Below are positions 54,094-64,000 of a DNA stretch of 64,000 nucleotides, piece after piece. The position numbers were made by a program, and so were the translations under genes. Position 1 is the stretch's first letter, and every line of letters begins with the position of its first letter. Below the pieces are notes generated by a model that did not search any database, was not told the origin of the DNA, and worked only from the letters and a program-made list of their open reading frames with translations. Source of the DNA: Petrolisthes cinctipes (taxonomy: Eukaryota; Arthropoda; Malacostraca; Decapoda; Porcellanidae); the NCBI GenBank assembly GCA_033782935.1, contig JAWQEG010001559.1, forward strand, positions 3,361,501 through 3,425,500, read 5' to 3'.

Positions 54094-54515
54094 GAGATTG
54101 ATTGATTGATTGATAAATGATGCCACGGCATCCAGCAGCATAACAGACAGGGTCATATGCCTCTGAATATAGTAGTACATTTTAAAAATTAAAATATACA
54201 GTTCATTTATAGACTTTAGAAAAAGATATAAAAAATTCAAAATAAAAACGAAAAAACAATGAACTATCTAAATGAGGACGCCATAAAAATCACAACTTGA
54301 AAATTATAAAGTCATAAACTTCACAACTTGTGGAGGAGGCCACCCCCTCCACAAAGGAGAGGGTAGCCTACTCCCTCCCACACTACTCTACAAAGCTCCT
54401 CCATGAGCACCTGGTAAAGACTGTAAGAACCATCCCCAACCATGTACCAGAAGAAGTAGGCTACATACGACGAAGGTCCTCAAGGCTGGGTCACTCCATG
54501 AGAAGAGGGCGTAAG
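54094..54515 (-). mobile_element. I-type LINE 3' end fragment Ie
   Basis: Minus strand: the last codons (GDGSYSLYQVL-like, ending in LHKL-type words near 54330), the 3' UTR, and an (AATC)n tail seen on plus as GATTGATTGATTGATTGATA at 54096-54115. A strongly 5'-truncated copy. Confidence 0.75.
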
Positions 54516-54984
54516 TGATTGTAACACATTCACACTCTCATTGCTATACCAATTAACAATTAAACAAACTATTCAAACATTCAAGCCACTAAATCGGGAA
54601 ATGCAAACAAACATATAAATAATATTAAACACAAACAATTAAATTAAGATACAAACACTAATTTTCTATTTGTGTTTTTGTAGAGATAACTCTTATATAT
54701 GGAATGCCTAGACACAATTATTCATTTTATACAATGTTTGCAGCTCACGATGTCTTTTATAATGTCTACGGTCTGAGGACACCTGTCAACACCTATCTTT
54801 GATCTGCTGCAGTAACCTTAATTGTGCCTTCATTCATCAGTTCACCAGTCCGTGAGTAATAGGCCTCTGGTAATTTATAATAATTTTCAGTTACATTGCA
54901 GTGTATTAACAGTGTGATTAATTAATTTTACCAGTAATTGCACTTTTTTTTATTGTGTTTTCTTATTTTAAAGTTTATATCTTT
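54516..54984. other. No recognised gene
   Basis: AT-rich sequence. It may hold the leader of the LTR element that follows, unproven. Confidence 0.35.
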
Positions 54985-55773
54985 TCACCTTGTCACGGTC
55001 ATCATCACCACCTGTTCCTGCTTCCCTCAATAACCTTCCTCCCAGTCCCTCCTCTCTCCCTGCTGCTAATGCCCCTATTATTAAACCACAAACCATCATT
55101 GAAATGGTTCTCAGGAGAAGATGCTTCTCACTCCCCTTTAATATTTTTGCAGCAGTGTGAGGATGTTATGAGTAATAGTAATGTTGTGCAGGATGCTGAT
55201 AAGATATCATTCGTTAGATTTCAGCTTGTACAAGACAGTCTGGCTACAGTGATGGTGCGTGCTAATTGTTTTTACAGTGATGTCATTGGTTCTTCTTATT
55301 CTAGATTGAGAAGAAAAAAATGTGACAACATTTGGCACATCCCAGGATGATTCTTGATTGCAGTGGTCTTTCAGACTAGCAGATTCACTGAGCACTGATT
55401 TAGGAATTCTTGGGGTCCTCAGAGGCCAGGCTTACGCTGCTGATTTTGCTAATGAGGCTATAGCAGCTCTTCAATCCGCCAACTGGTCGGAGAATGGAAG
55501 GATATCTCTTAATAGGCTACGTACTGTTTTTAATTTCAGTACTGCATAATGCACCTTGCTCCACAGGAACGTCGTATAGCAACAACTATTGACTTTAAGC
55601 CAGGCCAGTCTCTTATGGAATTCGCTTCCAAATTAAACAAAAAAGTGCGTGTTGTGCCTAAAGACCCGACTGTTCCTTTTGCTCTTGTGAAAGCAGACAC
55701 AAAAGCCTCTCCACCTACATCTTCTTCCATGGACTCTACAAGGACTAGTACATCACTCAAATGCACACTCTAA
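54985..55773 (+). pseudogene. LTR-retrotransposon gag (second lineage)
   Basis: Plus strand: PSLKWFSGEDASHSPLIFLQ, QCEDVMSNSNVVQDADKISF, QWSFRLADSLSTDLGILG, ANWSENGRISLNRLRTVF and PQERRIATTIDFKPGQSLME, in three frames (54955, 55358, 55549). This has the layout of a retrotransposon gag capsid of a different lineage from the gag at 36.4 kb. Frameshifts at about 55310 and a stop at 55547-55549 inactivate it. Confidence 0.65.
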
Positions 55774-56818
55774 GTCTACTCGTGCTGACGTAGCATCATG
55801 CGCCTTTTTGACGCAGGTGGTTCCTCCACAGCCTATGCCTAAATGGTGCCACATTCATGAATATGGCAATCATTCAACAGAAGAGGGCTACACTATTTTG
55901 CGACTGAAACACAACCAAGTTACAACGATTGGTACATATAAGCCTTCGGGGGAGGCCTCGCGCTCACCTCAAAACTACCCAACTTAACCACAACTAACAG
56001 CACTTCTTCCAAGCAGCTTTGTATTCCTTCAGTTGTTGCTGCTTGTTCCTCACTGCTGACGGTTAAGTGTTATGTTCAAGATACTCCCATTGCACTAGGG
56101 ATAGACACTGGTTCTTCCTGTAATTTACTGAGTTCAGATGCATTCAAATCCCAAAAAGAGTTATATAGTATAACCCATGTCCTTCAGACACTTTACTCAG
56201 TAGTGTGCAAGGTTCTTCCTTAATTAACTGTTTTAGGTACTGTAACGCTTCCCATTCGCCTTGTTTTTCACTCCAGTGTCCTTAATCTAATGTTTCATGT
56301 CACTTCAGATTTTGCATTGTCTTGTGATGGCCTCCTAGGTCTTGACTCCCTTTGCACTCATAACATTGATGTGTTCCCTAACATGCATGTAAATTTTACG
56401 GAAAAGATTTTTCACCCAGCTATGCAAACACCAACACCGTTGCTCAAACCTGCACCTCCTAATTCAGTCAACACTATACAAGTGATATGTTCTTTGACAA
56501 ACCAGAAACAGGTTGTCCTTGAGGGCTGGCAACGTGCTGTTCCCTCTCCATGCCCTTTACAGGCTGTTGTTATTGGTAAACAACACATTGGATCTACTTT
56601 TGTTGCAAGACTTTCTGTCCGCCTCAAGGACACTGTTCGCATCCATCGACTTGCACTGGAAGGTACACTTTCAACAGTGCGTGAGGGTAATATATGCGAC
56701 ACACTTATCACTAACGTCACTGGGTCCCCCATAGCTCTTAAGGATGGAGTTTTTCTCGGCATCTTTGAGCAGTATGACCAATTGCCTTTGGAGGAAGCCT
56801 CACAAGTTATTGCTGGTG
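55774..56818 (+). pseudogene. LTR-retrotransposon zinc knuckle and retropepsin
   Basis: Plus strand: PKWCHIHEYGNHSTEEGYTI (CCHC-like, last Cys replaced), then AACSSLLTVKCYVQDTPIAL, GIDTGSSCNLLSSDAF (retropepsin DTG), VLNLMFHVTSDFALSCDGLL, GLDSLCTHNIDVFPNMHVNF, and a linker to EEASQVIAGV at 56818. No reverse transcriptase of its own follows: the sequence switches to LINE Ic at 56819. Frame open from 56290. Confidence 0.7.
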
Positions 56819-57060
56819 TTTCTAACTCGATGTACGTTGACGACCTGGCGGTCTGGTTTGCTGCTTCCCGTATGTCAGTGGCGGACAGGGTGTCGTGTTG
56901 GGCTGGTTCTCATGGGTTTCGCTTCTCTCCTTCCAAGACGGTTGCTATGCAGTTCTGCCGCATCCATTCCGATCCAGACTTATTCATGTATGGTCATCGG
57001 ATATGTTGTGTTGTGGAGACTCGCTTTTTAGGTCTCCTTTTCGACAGACATTTGACTTAG
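56290..57060 (+). CDS. Chimeric open frame: LTR-element protein fused to LINE RT
   Basis: An uninterrupted 256-codon frame, probably opening at ATG 56290 (MFHVTSDFALSC). The first 176 codons are post-protease sequence of an LTR element (QVVLEGWQRAVPSPCPLQAV). From codon 177 it is LINE RT motif C and thumb (SMYVDDLAVWF, RFLGLLFDRHLT). The join at about 56818 happens to keep the frame. Nothing suggests it is expressed; the RT palm is incomplete, so no activity is expected. Confidence 0.55.
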   Translation: MFHVTSDFALSCDGLLGLDSLCTHNIDVFPNMHVNFTEKIFHPAMQTPTPLLKPAPPNSVNTIQVICSLTNQKQVVLEGWQRAVPSPCPLQAVVIGKQHIGSTFVARLSVRLKDTVRIHRLALEGTLSTVREGNICDTLITNVTGSPIALKDGVFLGIFEQYDQLPLEEASQVIAGVSNSMYVDDLAVWFAASRMSVADRVSCWAGSHGFRFSPSKTVAMQFCRIHSDPDLFMYGHRICCVVETRFLGLLFDRHLT

Positions 57061-57632
57061 ATTCCCCATTTACATTCACTTAATTAAGGTCTCTTGCCTC
57101 CAGACTCTCAACCTGTTGATAGTCCTGGGTCATATGTCCTGGGGGACTGATCAGGCCACCCTCCTCCGCCTATACCATGCTCTTATTAGGTCAAAACTCG
57201 ACTATTGGTGTGGGGTGTACTCCTCTGCCACGGGGCCTTAGGCCCTGTTCATCATGCTGGGGTATGTCTGGCTACCGGAGCCTTCAGGTCGTCCCCAATC
57301 CCCAGTCTCCTGGTGGACGCTGATGAGCCACCTCTTGATCTCCATTGCCAATCCTTGAAGGTTCGTTGTTGGCATCGATTACATTGACTTCCTGACTCCC
57401 TTCCCTGCTTGGCGGTGTCATCTGATATCATGTCTCACAGTCTCAGTACTACCTTTTACATCTTCACACACCATGGCCCTTTGGCTTTCCGGTTAGGAAG
57501 GCTATGGAGGAGATGGGCATTTATGACTTCCAGATTTGGTCTGGGCAGGTCCCTAGTGTGGCTCCATAGCTTCTTCCAGAAGTTTACACCTGCACTTGTT
57601 ATTCAGACAAAAACAAATCTCTTCCTCCTCCA

Positions 57633-58145
57633 GTGGCTCGCTCCCTCATTTTAGAACATGCCTCTTCTCACAGGGAGTTCCTCCCTGTGTACACTGATGG
57701 GTCAAAGTCTGATGCTGGAGTTGGTTTTGGGGATGGCTTTCCTGACTTTTGCCATGGTGGCAGGCTCCCTTCTATCATGTCCATTTTAACTGCCGAGATC
57801 TCGGCCAATTTATATGCCCTCCAAGTGATTTTTACTCTCTCGCAGCCTTCTTTTACTATTTTTAGCGATTCCTGTAGTGCCTTGCAGGCCTTGGGCAATT
57901 TTATTTCTTCCCATCCTCTAGTGTTGGCCATCCTTGAGTGGCTTGTCCTCCTGGGACGTTGTGGCCGTAGAGTCACATTTTGTTGGGTCCTGGCCCATGT
58001 GGGTGTTGATGGGAATGAATGGGCTGACGTCCTGGTTAGGGCTGCGGCATTGCGCTCGACCTCCTGTCAGGTGTTATCCCTACCTGCTTTAGACCTTCGA
58101 TCCTACATAGATGATGCCGTCCGTTCCTGCGGGCAGGACAGATAG
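57633..58145 (+). pseudogene. I-type LINE Ic RNase H
   Basis: Open frame with FLPVYTDGSKSDAGVGFGDG (Asp), SILTAEISANLYALQVI (Glu), IFSDSCSALQALGNF (Asp) and WVLAHVGVDGNEWADVL (His, Asp): all catalytic residues of RNase H are visible. It is followed by LDLRSYIDDAVRS and a stop at 58143-58145. The sister domain in Ib is at 25215-24511. Confidence 0.85.
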
Positions 58146-58229
58146 GACGCCGTTGGGGCTAACAAGCTCTGCGGCATCCGCCAGTGCCTGGGTTTGTATA
58201 GCTACAACGTCCTGTCCAGCTGATGGGAG

Positions 58230-58511
58230 ATGGCTTTTGCCTGTCTCCGCATTGGCCACTCACGTTTGACTCATGGATTTTTAATGGAGAGGGCTCCCCC
58301 TTCCTACTGTAATTATTGTCCCTTTGACAGTGCGGCATCTTCTTATCTATCGAGTGTCCCAGCCTTGGGGACCTTCGTTGTAGGCACCTCCCCGAGTACC
58401 GGGTTGGGGACCGTTCTTATAATCTCTCACAGGTGCTCAGGGAGGAGGCTTGTAGTGTGGGAGGGAACACCCTCCTATGTGGATGAAGCTGACCTCCTCC
58501 ACAAATTGTGA
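58230..58511 (+). pseudogene. I-type LINE Ic C-terminal finger
   Basis: Frame begins in RIGHSRLTHGFLMERAPPSY, then CNYCPFDSA (start of the CX2C finger), and ends EADLLHKL with TGA at 58509-58511. A shift after CPF breaks the finger relative to Ib. Confidence 0.7.
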
Positions 58512-58994
58512 ATTTTATTATATTTATGGCTTCATAGGCCTGTCCACACGAGCAGACAGCTCCAACGGGCAAATAAGTGTTACGATATCACAGTGTGAAA
58601 ACACAAGTGTGTTCATTGCAATGGTCGATGGGATCTGCCAATCTGGTAACAGTGATAAAAAGCGAGTGATATTTCTCACAGAATGTAATGCCCGTCGGGG
58701 TTGCCCGCTCATTTTTTTCATTCTTTTATATATTTTATTTCAGTTAATTCAGGTTATTTTAGTAAAAATGTACGTTTTAGTTGATATGCCCTTTTAATCA
58801 TGCTGCCAATCCCTTTTTGGGTAATGAAGCCTACCTATTGTTTGTATATATTTTATCAATGACATAGATGACCATATTTCACCATCCTTGGAATTAAAAA
58901 TTATGTTGGGCGGTATATGACCATAGCTGTTGCGTCGCCAAATGCCTAGTGGCATCTATTAATCAATCAATCAATCTATCTAGGTTTCGAAACG

Positions 58995-59023
58995 TATTAT
59001 TATTATTATTATTATTATTATTT
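58995..59023. repeat. (ATT)n microsatellite
   Basis: About nine ATT units between LINE tails Ic and If. Confidence 0.9.
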
Positions 59024-59363
59024 TCCTTGGAGGCTGGCCTCCTTCACAAGTTGTGAATATTATGATTTTTATGGTTTCCCTTTTTTTTTTTAGATCAATA
59101 TTTTTATATATATATATATATTACTTAATTGAATCAGATTATTTTAGTAAAATGTGAGCTTTAGTTTATATGTCCTTTTAATCCCGCTGATTTTCCTTTT
59201 GGGGTAGTGAAGCCTGTATAAAATGTGTATATATTTTCTAAATTATTTAAATAATCATAGTTTGATATCTTTAGAATTTAATATTATGTTAAGTGGTATA
59301 TGACCCTAGCTGTTGCACCGCCCAGCTGATGCCTAACGGCATCTATCAATAAATCAATCAATT
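59024..59363 (+). mobile_element. I-type LINE 3' end fragment If
   Basis: Begins in the last codons (GGCCTCCTTCACAAGTTGTG) and runs through a 3' UTR parallel to that of Ic (TTTAGTAAAATG, GCTGTTGCACCGCCCA, GGCATCTATCAATAAATCAA). The tail ends at 59360, directly at an inverted L1 LTR fragment. Confidence 0.75.
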
Positions 59364-59735
59364 GGGCCTAAGCAGATCGTTCTGGTAACAGTTGCAGGAG
59401 GAGGATGGGGTGATGTGGGTGAATGAGAAGGGGAGAAATGTGGTAGGGTGAAGAAGTAACAATTATGGTATGGCTGGTGGGAGGGGGGGAGAGCAATGAT
59501 GGGGTACGAGAGACGAGAGTGTCAGAAGGAAGGAATATATTAGGATACACTGTTGATATAGTGTCGAATTAGCAATAGTTTAAAGAATTGCATCCTACAT
59601 TAGATGGATAAAGGAGAGTGAAGATGAAAGTGAGGGGGAAGAGGGTAAGACAAATAAGAGTGAGCAGTTGAAAATAGATTACATATAATTATTCATTAAA
59701 ATATTTGCTGCATTATATTGCATTTTATAAGCTAT
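59364..59735 (-). mobile_element. L1 LTR fragment, inverted
   Basis: Reverse complement of 33013-33350: GTTGCAGGAGGAGGA, GGATACACTGTTGATATAGT, GAATTGCATCCTACATTAGA, and TTATATTGCATTTTAT. Non-coding. Confidence 0.7.
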
Positions 59736-59738
59736 TAA

Positions 59739-59832
59739 CCGTCAAATGTGTTGTTTACATAGTGACCGCGAGTGCGGGAGAAACGCATTCAAGACAGAGC
59801 TGCCACGGTAGATAAAGCCCGCGGCTAAGTGG
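59739..59832 (-). mobile_element. Internally deleted piggyBac-like MITE
   Basis: About 94 bases holding the left end of the MITE, inverted: TTTACATAGTGACCGCGAGT, GCCACGGTAGATAAAGCCCG, CGGCTAAGTGG. TTAA at 59735-59738 and TTGA at 59833-59836, the latter probably a mutated TTAA. Confidence 0.6.
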
Positions 59833-59836
59833 TTGA

Positions 59837-60049
59837 CTTACACATATGCAAATAATCTTCCGACGCCACGACAATTAAGCAAATTGTGAATGAAATCCTT
59901 ATTTGGGTCCTTATTCAGGCCCTTTTGCAGCGATTCTGGTGCTTCGCCGGCTTTAGGCCTACGTATTGCTCCTTGAAAATTTGGGTAGGCACCCCATCCC
60001 ATCTCTTATTCGTTACGGCTTCGGTAGTTTATTCGCGTATGTGTAAACT
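59837..60049. other. No recognised gene
   Basis: Non-coding by eye. Confidence 0.35.
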
Positions 60050-60335
60050 AAGCTTGTGTAGCCAAGATAGAACACGTTCAAATTGATGAAAACTATAGAA
60101 ATACCGTTTAAGACATGGAATAGTAAGACACCAATTTGGAAATAGATTAGTGAACGAGTGGGACAAACTTCGAAGAGAGGTAGTAAATGCATAAACACTG
60201 AATGAATTAAAAATAGGCTGGACAGATACATGGTCTCAGTGGGATGGGTCTTAATTGGAAGTTGTCAAAGAACTAGGCCAACAGACCTTTTGCAGTTTCC
60301 TCATGTCTTATGTTCTTATGTTCTATTGCATCCAT
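60050..60335 (+). mobile_element. CR1-like LINE 3' end fragment
   Basis: The frame gives FGNRLVNEWDKLRREVVNA and, after a stop, TLNELKIGWTDTWSQ, the closing block of a CR1-like ORF2. It is followed by a short 3' UTR and a CTTATGTTCTTATGTTC octamer repeat at 60307-60324. Octamer tails are typical of CR1 elements. Only the last 50 or so codons remain. Confidence 0.65.
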
Positions 60336-61334
60336 ACACTAATTGAAAAATGTAGATCTTGCTTTCACTAATTTTCGAACTTCTCATAAACACTGTAATA
60401 CATTCATAAATAATAAATTTATCTTTCACACTTATGATTATCGCGTAAATTTATTAATGTTTTATACTCCTAATTTCGAAAGCTGCAAGCAATATTAGCA
60501 TCATTATCTGTTTTTAGATGTGCAGATCGAGGGAAAGACGGTGTTGATAACTTGGAACGGAAATATGAGAGAAATGCTGGGGTATTTATCCCATTCCGGT
60601 TACACTGTGATGGGATACAAGAAGAAAGAAGAGAATGTAGCACGTTACCACTCCTTAAGAAGTGGTGGCAGTGTTTTGATTGGTGTGTACTTTAAGTTGT
60701 TCTTACCTTCTGAGGTGTCTTTAGGGAGAGGTTGACGTGCCAGAATGAGGGCTGCACACACATACACCATCAACACATAACATATACTTGGCCATGTCGC
60801 CATAACTTGCACTCTGACGTTACTGCCTCGTAAACACGACGTTACGTTTATCGCACGAGTCACTCGGGTTGATGGAACTTCCACCTATCTGTAAAGGCAA
60901 AGATAACTTTTTAGCTAAAATTTTAGAAGTTAAGTTAAATAAAGAGAACGTCACTCTTTGGCACCATTAAAAGTTTATAATCAAATGCCAACTCGGAGTT
61001 GTTGTAAGAATAATGACCCTCTCGAAGGTAAATGAGAAAAGAGACATATTCGTTCTCAGACTGATATAACTAATGACACCAAAACATCCTCCTGAGAATG
61101 ATATGAGAATGAGCAGGCCGCTCGTACACAACCTAAGTCGCTATTTCATGCAACGGGGCTAGATATTCATGCAAAGGCATAGTATGAGGCATGCCCACCC
61201 CACATTAGGTGGAGACAGTCCATGGGTATATACTCCTTAATTATGAGAAGATAGTATATCCACGTCCACTTGTGGCAGCATTGGAAAGAGACAGTTCGAA
61301 TCATCTCTGGTAACAGGTGGAGTAAGCTACACCT
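60336..61334. other. No recognised gene
   Basis: 1 kb without a readable product. The open frame 60520-60735 has no recognised motif. Confidence 0.4.
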
Positions 61335-61924
61335 TGTAGTGGCGCCGTATGCACCACTCCCTATTTACATTGTATATTCCATTTGCTGGTACACCACTCC
61401 ATGCTCCTTTGTACTTCCCCCGGCCCCAGACAGCCACAGTCTGACGGGTACGCTAATCCTTTCCCCTGACACAGCTTTAATCCTCTCTTGGGTGTGCAGC
61501 CACCGGCCTCCTGCTTTCTCCCAGGTATGAGTAAAAAAGGGGTGCAGGACGCCAGGTGATGCGCGGGGTCACGTGGCCACGCCACATCCGGGAAACTGGA
61601 AGCGAGTGATTAAAAAGGGGAGGCTTCGCCCAGAGGTCAGACTATCCAGCGAGCTACTATAGAGGAAGGTCTTGCCCCGCTCCTGCCATCGATATACACC
61701 TGCATACACACATGTTCCCACTCTGACCACACATGGTGCTCCTGCTCTACGCTACTACAGACGCTCCACTGCAACTACCGACTCCCCCACGACGCTGCAC
61801 GACAGGCTGGCCTTCCCTATATTTATATGTACTGCTTACCTGTGTATTACCAATAAACTGTAACGTGTATTCTAGAGTCTGTTAACCCGGGTAGAAACGT
61901 AAGGAGCTTTCTTACTGTTTTAAT
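61335..61924 (+). mobile_element. L2-family 5' LTR
   Basis: Starts TGTAGTGGCGCCGTATGC and ends just before a primer-binding-like TGGTGGCCCCAGC at 61925. Contains AATAAA at 61852-61857, followed by CTGTAACGTGTATTCTAGAG and TTAACCCGGGTAGAAACG, as in the other L2 LTRs. Length about 590. It heads a Ty3/gypsy element whose protease and RT follow, which fixes L2 as a Ty3-type LTR family on the plus strand. Confidence 0.78.
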
Positions 61925-62524
61925 TGGTGGCCCCAGCTTTTCAACTCTGTTACATGGTACAAGGTATTACATACATCGCACACAAGTTCCACCGCGCTAT
62001 GTGCACTTCAACCTCTGCAACACACCAACACCGATGTTCCAGCGATCCCACGACTACGCTGCAATCCACACCACCACTTCACCTACGACGACCTCATCGC
62101 TTCGCTCCAAGGTACCCCTTTACACGTACACTTCCCTAACCCCTGTTTTGTCGCATTTATTTATATTGTATTCAAGTTCCCCAGTGCTCTATACCACCCA
62201 TTTTTGCTTAACATAATTTTTGCCCACTTTGCTTTACTTTCCTGTGCGTGTTTCCTTACTCCCACCTTATTCTACCCCTGTCCTCTAGTTCGCTACGTTA
62301 CCTAACCTCCTTTTTTCCATTCTGCTGTTATCTCCTACCTCCTAGACCCCTTTCTCTCCTCCCGCACAAGTGTACACCCCTTCCTGCCTATTTTCATTCC
62401 CTCCCTTCGCCCATTACACACACACACACACACGTTCACCACCCAAGGGGTACCTATTGGCCCTCTCCTCCACCTTACGTGCATCGCTGCCCGTGCCTCG
62501 AACCCTCAAGACACCTCTCTGCCC
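61925..62524 (+). mobile_element. Leader and Pro-rich region of the L2 Ty3 element
   Basis: Primer-binding-like site at 61925-61942. Then C-rich sequence with short Pro/Thr/His-rich frames and a (CA)n run near 62415-62434. I recognise no capsid or nucleocapsid domain, so gag is either very diverged or largely deleted. Confidence 0.5.
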
Positions 62525-63262
62525 ATGCTGCTATGTCAATCCTACGCCTCTGCCGTACATTCCCCACACTCCACGCTACAACAGGTTGTAGCCACCTACG
62601 CTACTACACCCCACCCTCAACATGCGCGGACCCAGCTCAACGTAAGTCGTCCCATGTCCACGCACATGTGCCCCCCAACAGGCCTCCTTCCCCCTGCGGG
62701 TACAGAGGTGCCCCCACACAATAACGCATGCACTCTTCAATGGGTAGAGGACCTCGAGTCAGGAGACGCATTCCTCATTGACTCGGGCTCCGAGGTGAGC
62801 GTAGTTCCCCCCTTGGAGAAGGACCACAAGAGACAGGCGTCTACCGCTTACCATCTCCTCGCTGCAAACCATTCTCCTATCGCCACCTACGGAACCAGGA
62901 GTAAGGGCATCACACTATTGAGGGACGAGTCCGTGGTCTGGCCTTTTGTTGTAGCGGACGTCCAAGCACCAATACTGGGTCTGGACTTCCTGACAGCACA
63001 CGATTTACTAATCAATGCGAAACGTAACAGATTCGTACACCAGCCTTCAGGAGCTACTATTCCCACCAGAAACTGTCGACAAGCCACGCCTACCTTTACA
63101 CAAATCACACAAGCCAACACTTACGATAACATTCTTCACGATTTCCCACTCCTTCGCTCTGTAGAGACTTCTCCAAGAATCAAGGACTCAGGTATCCGCC
63201 ACACAGTCACAACGATGGGCCCCCCAGTGTTTGCCAAACCTCAACGTATGCCCCCAGAATGA
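62525..63262 (+). pseudogene. Ty3/gypsy retropepsin region
   Basis: Frame with DAFLIDSGSEVSVVPPLEKD (retropepsin; DSG in place of DTG, which is common in Ty3 elements), then VADVQAPILGLDFLTAHDLL (the ILGLDF flap-side motif) and TQANTYDNILHDFPLLRSVE leading toward RT. It ends with TGA at 63260-63262, where the same frame would continue into RT, so a single nonsense change, CGA to TGA, probably separates the two. Confidence 0.82.
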
Positions 63263-63289
63263 CTCGGAGCTGCACAACGGGAATTCTGG

Positions 63290-64000
63290 GTGATGATCAA
63301 ACAAGGGGTAGCCAGGCCTTCTGACAGCGCATGGGCTTCACCCCTGCACATGGTACCTAGACAGCAGGAAGGTGAATGGAGGGCATGCAGGGATTACAGG
63401 GCCCTTAATACAGTCACTATCCCTGACAAGTATCCCATCTCGCATTTCCTTGACTTTCACTCGAAACTGCAAGGATGTACAGTGTTCTCAAAGATTGACC
63501 TCATCAGGGCTTTCCACCAGATCCCCGACGCAGAGGAGGATATAAAAAAGACAGCGATAACCACACCCTTCGGTCTATACAAATTCCTTTTAATGAACTT
63601 TGGCTTATGTAACAGTGCGCAGACATTCCAAAAGTTTATGGATAAGGTACTACGAGGCCTCGATTACGTAGTGGTGTATATCGACAACATCCTCATCGCT
63701 TCAAGCAATCATGCGCAGCACCAGCAACACCTGTGGGAATTGTTCTCCCGCCTGCAAGATTATGGATTCAAGATTCACCCATCTATAATTATGCGTAATA
63801 GGGATGGACCAATTAGACTTTCTCGGCCACCACGTTACCTCGGAGGCAATTACCCGCTCCCATAGAAGGTGGAGGCCGTACAGGAGTTCACTCTCCCTAC
63901 CATTGCTAGGAAACTGAGAGAATTCTTAGGGGTGGTGAATTATTACCACTGCTTTATTTCACATGGTGCAGCAATACTCGCTCCACTCCATGACCTGCTG
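63290..64000 (+). pseudogene. Ty3/gypsy reverse transcriptase, runs off the window
   Basis: Frame: VARPSDSAWASPLHMVPRQQ, WRACRDYRALNTVTIPDKYP, VFSKIDLIRAFHQIP (motif A), FGLYKFLLMNFGLCNSAQTF, and VVVYIDNILIASSNHAQHQQ, where the second catalytic Asp of YxDD is Asn (codon 63686-63688). A shifted patch at 63780-63860 (LDFLGHHVTSE is readable in another frame) and TAG at 63863-63865 follow, then VEAVQEFTLPTIARKLREFL. RNase H and integrase would lie past 64000. Confidence 0.85.

Larger units (their letters stand above)
56819..58980 (+). mobile_element. I-type LINE copy Ic, 5' truncated
   Basis: Starts at SNSMYVDDLAVWFAASRMSV (RT motif C) joined to the protease region of the LTR element, and runs through the thumb, RNase H (57633-58145), CCHC-finger region (58230-58511) and 3' UTR to an (AATC)n tail at 58959-58980. 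Matches Ia from 17719 and Ib in its 3' half. 5' truncation at a foreign junction is normal for LINE insertion. Confidence 0.83.

Noticed and set aside
60520..60735. 71-codon plus frame starting MQIEGKTVLITWNGNM
   Set aside because: The start looks protein-like, but there is no family motif, no splice context I can defend, and it ends in 71 codons.
1..64000. An operon-like or defence-type novel system
   Set aside because: All recognisable coding sequence belongs to broken transposable elements; no conserved non-mobile gene cluster is visible.

Overview
The window reads as repeat-dense, gene-poor nuclear DNA of an arthropod, most likely a decapod crustacean (probably a crab). This is an inference. 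It rests on the Jockey-type and RTE-type LINE proteins, which I recognise from memory as kinds very abundant in crab assemblies, on the I-type LINEs with their own RNase H, and on the density of CT/GA and CA microsatellites. I found no intact host protein-coding gene, rRNA, functional tRNA or CRISPR array. Every coding-looking stretch I can name is a remnant of a transposable element, and nearly all carry stops, frameshifts or deletions.

Layout. 0-4 kb: a decayed Mutator-like transposase, an AT microsatellite and an inverted piggyBac-like MITE. 4-9 kb: pieces of LTR family L1 (one end TGTGACGGG, other end CTCGTGACA), and a Jockey-type LINE (J1) lying between two inverted repeat arms. 10-14 kb: an RTE LINE on the minus strand (R1) abutted by a second, 5'-truncated Jockey-type copy (J2). 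14.3-18.2 kb: I-type LINE copy Ia on plus. 18.6-22.2 kb: an L1 LTR end, a minus-strand Ty3/gypsy pol fragment, then the 3' end of a plus-strand Ty3-like element (polypurine tract plus an L2-family LTR starting TGTAG) with a tRNA-like SINE pair inside the LTR. 23.2-32.1 kb: an RTE element (R2) split by a 7.77 kb I-type LINE (Ib, minus), which is itself split by a 1.33 kb terminal-inverted-repeat element. 33-35.7 kb: an L1 LTR fragment, I-type LINE fragments Id and Ih, and a solo L2 LTR inside Ih. 35.7-41.8 kb: two minisatellites around an LTR-retrotransposon gag-pol remnant whose gag is interrupted by a solo L1 LTR, which carries a hAT-like MITE. 43.7-47.7 kb: a minus-strand LINE (K). 47.7-50.6 kb: I-type LINE Ig, interrupted by a piggyBac-like MITE and an L2 LTR. 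52-54.5 kb: a fold-back element, a second MITE copy and LINE tail Ie. 55-59.4 kb: gag-protease of another LTR element fused to LINE Ic, then LINE tail If. 59.4-60.3 kb: an inverted L1 LTR fragment, a mini-MITE and a CR1-like LINE tail. 61.3-64 kb: the 5' LTR, protease and reverse transcriptase of a Ty3/gypsy element that runs off the window.

The parts do not work together as a pathway; the window is a stack of insertions. Target-site duplications allow several to be ordered: R2 before Ib; gag-pol before the solo L1 LTR before the hAT MITE; Ih before its solo L2 LTR; Ig before the MITE at 48.05 kb. The best candidates for something uncatalogued are the 1.33 kb TIR element at 27.4-28.7 kb, the L1 and L2 LTR families, the gag-pol lineage at 36-41 kb, and the small fold-back and double-hairpin structures. 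All family assignments come from reading motifs by eye; no searches were run.
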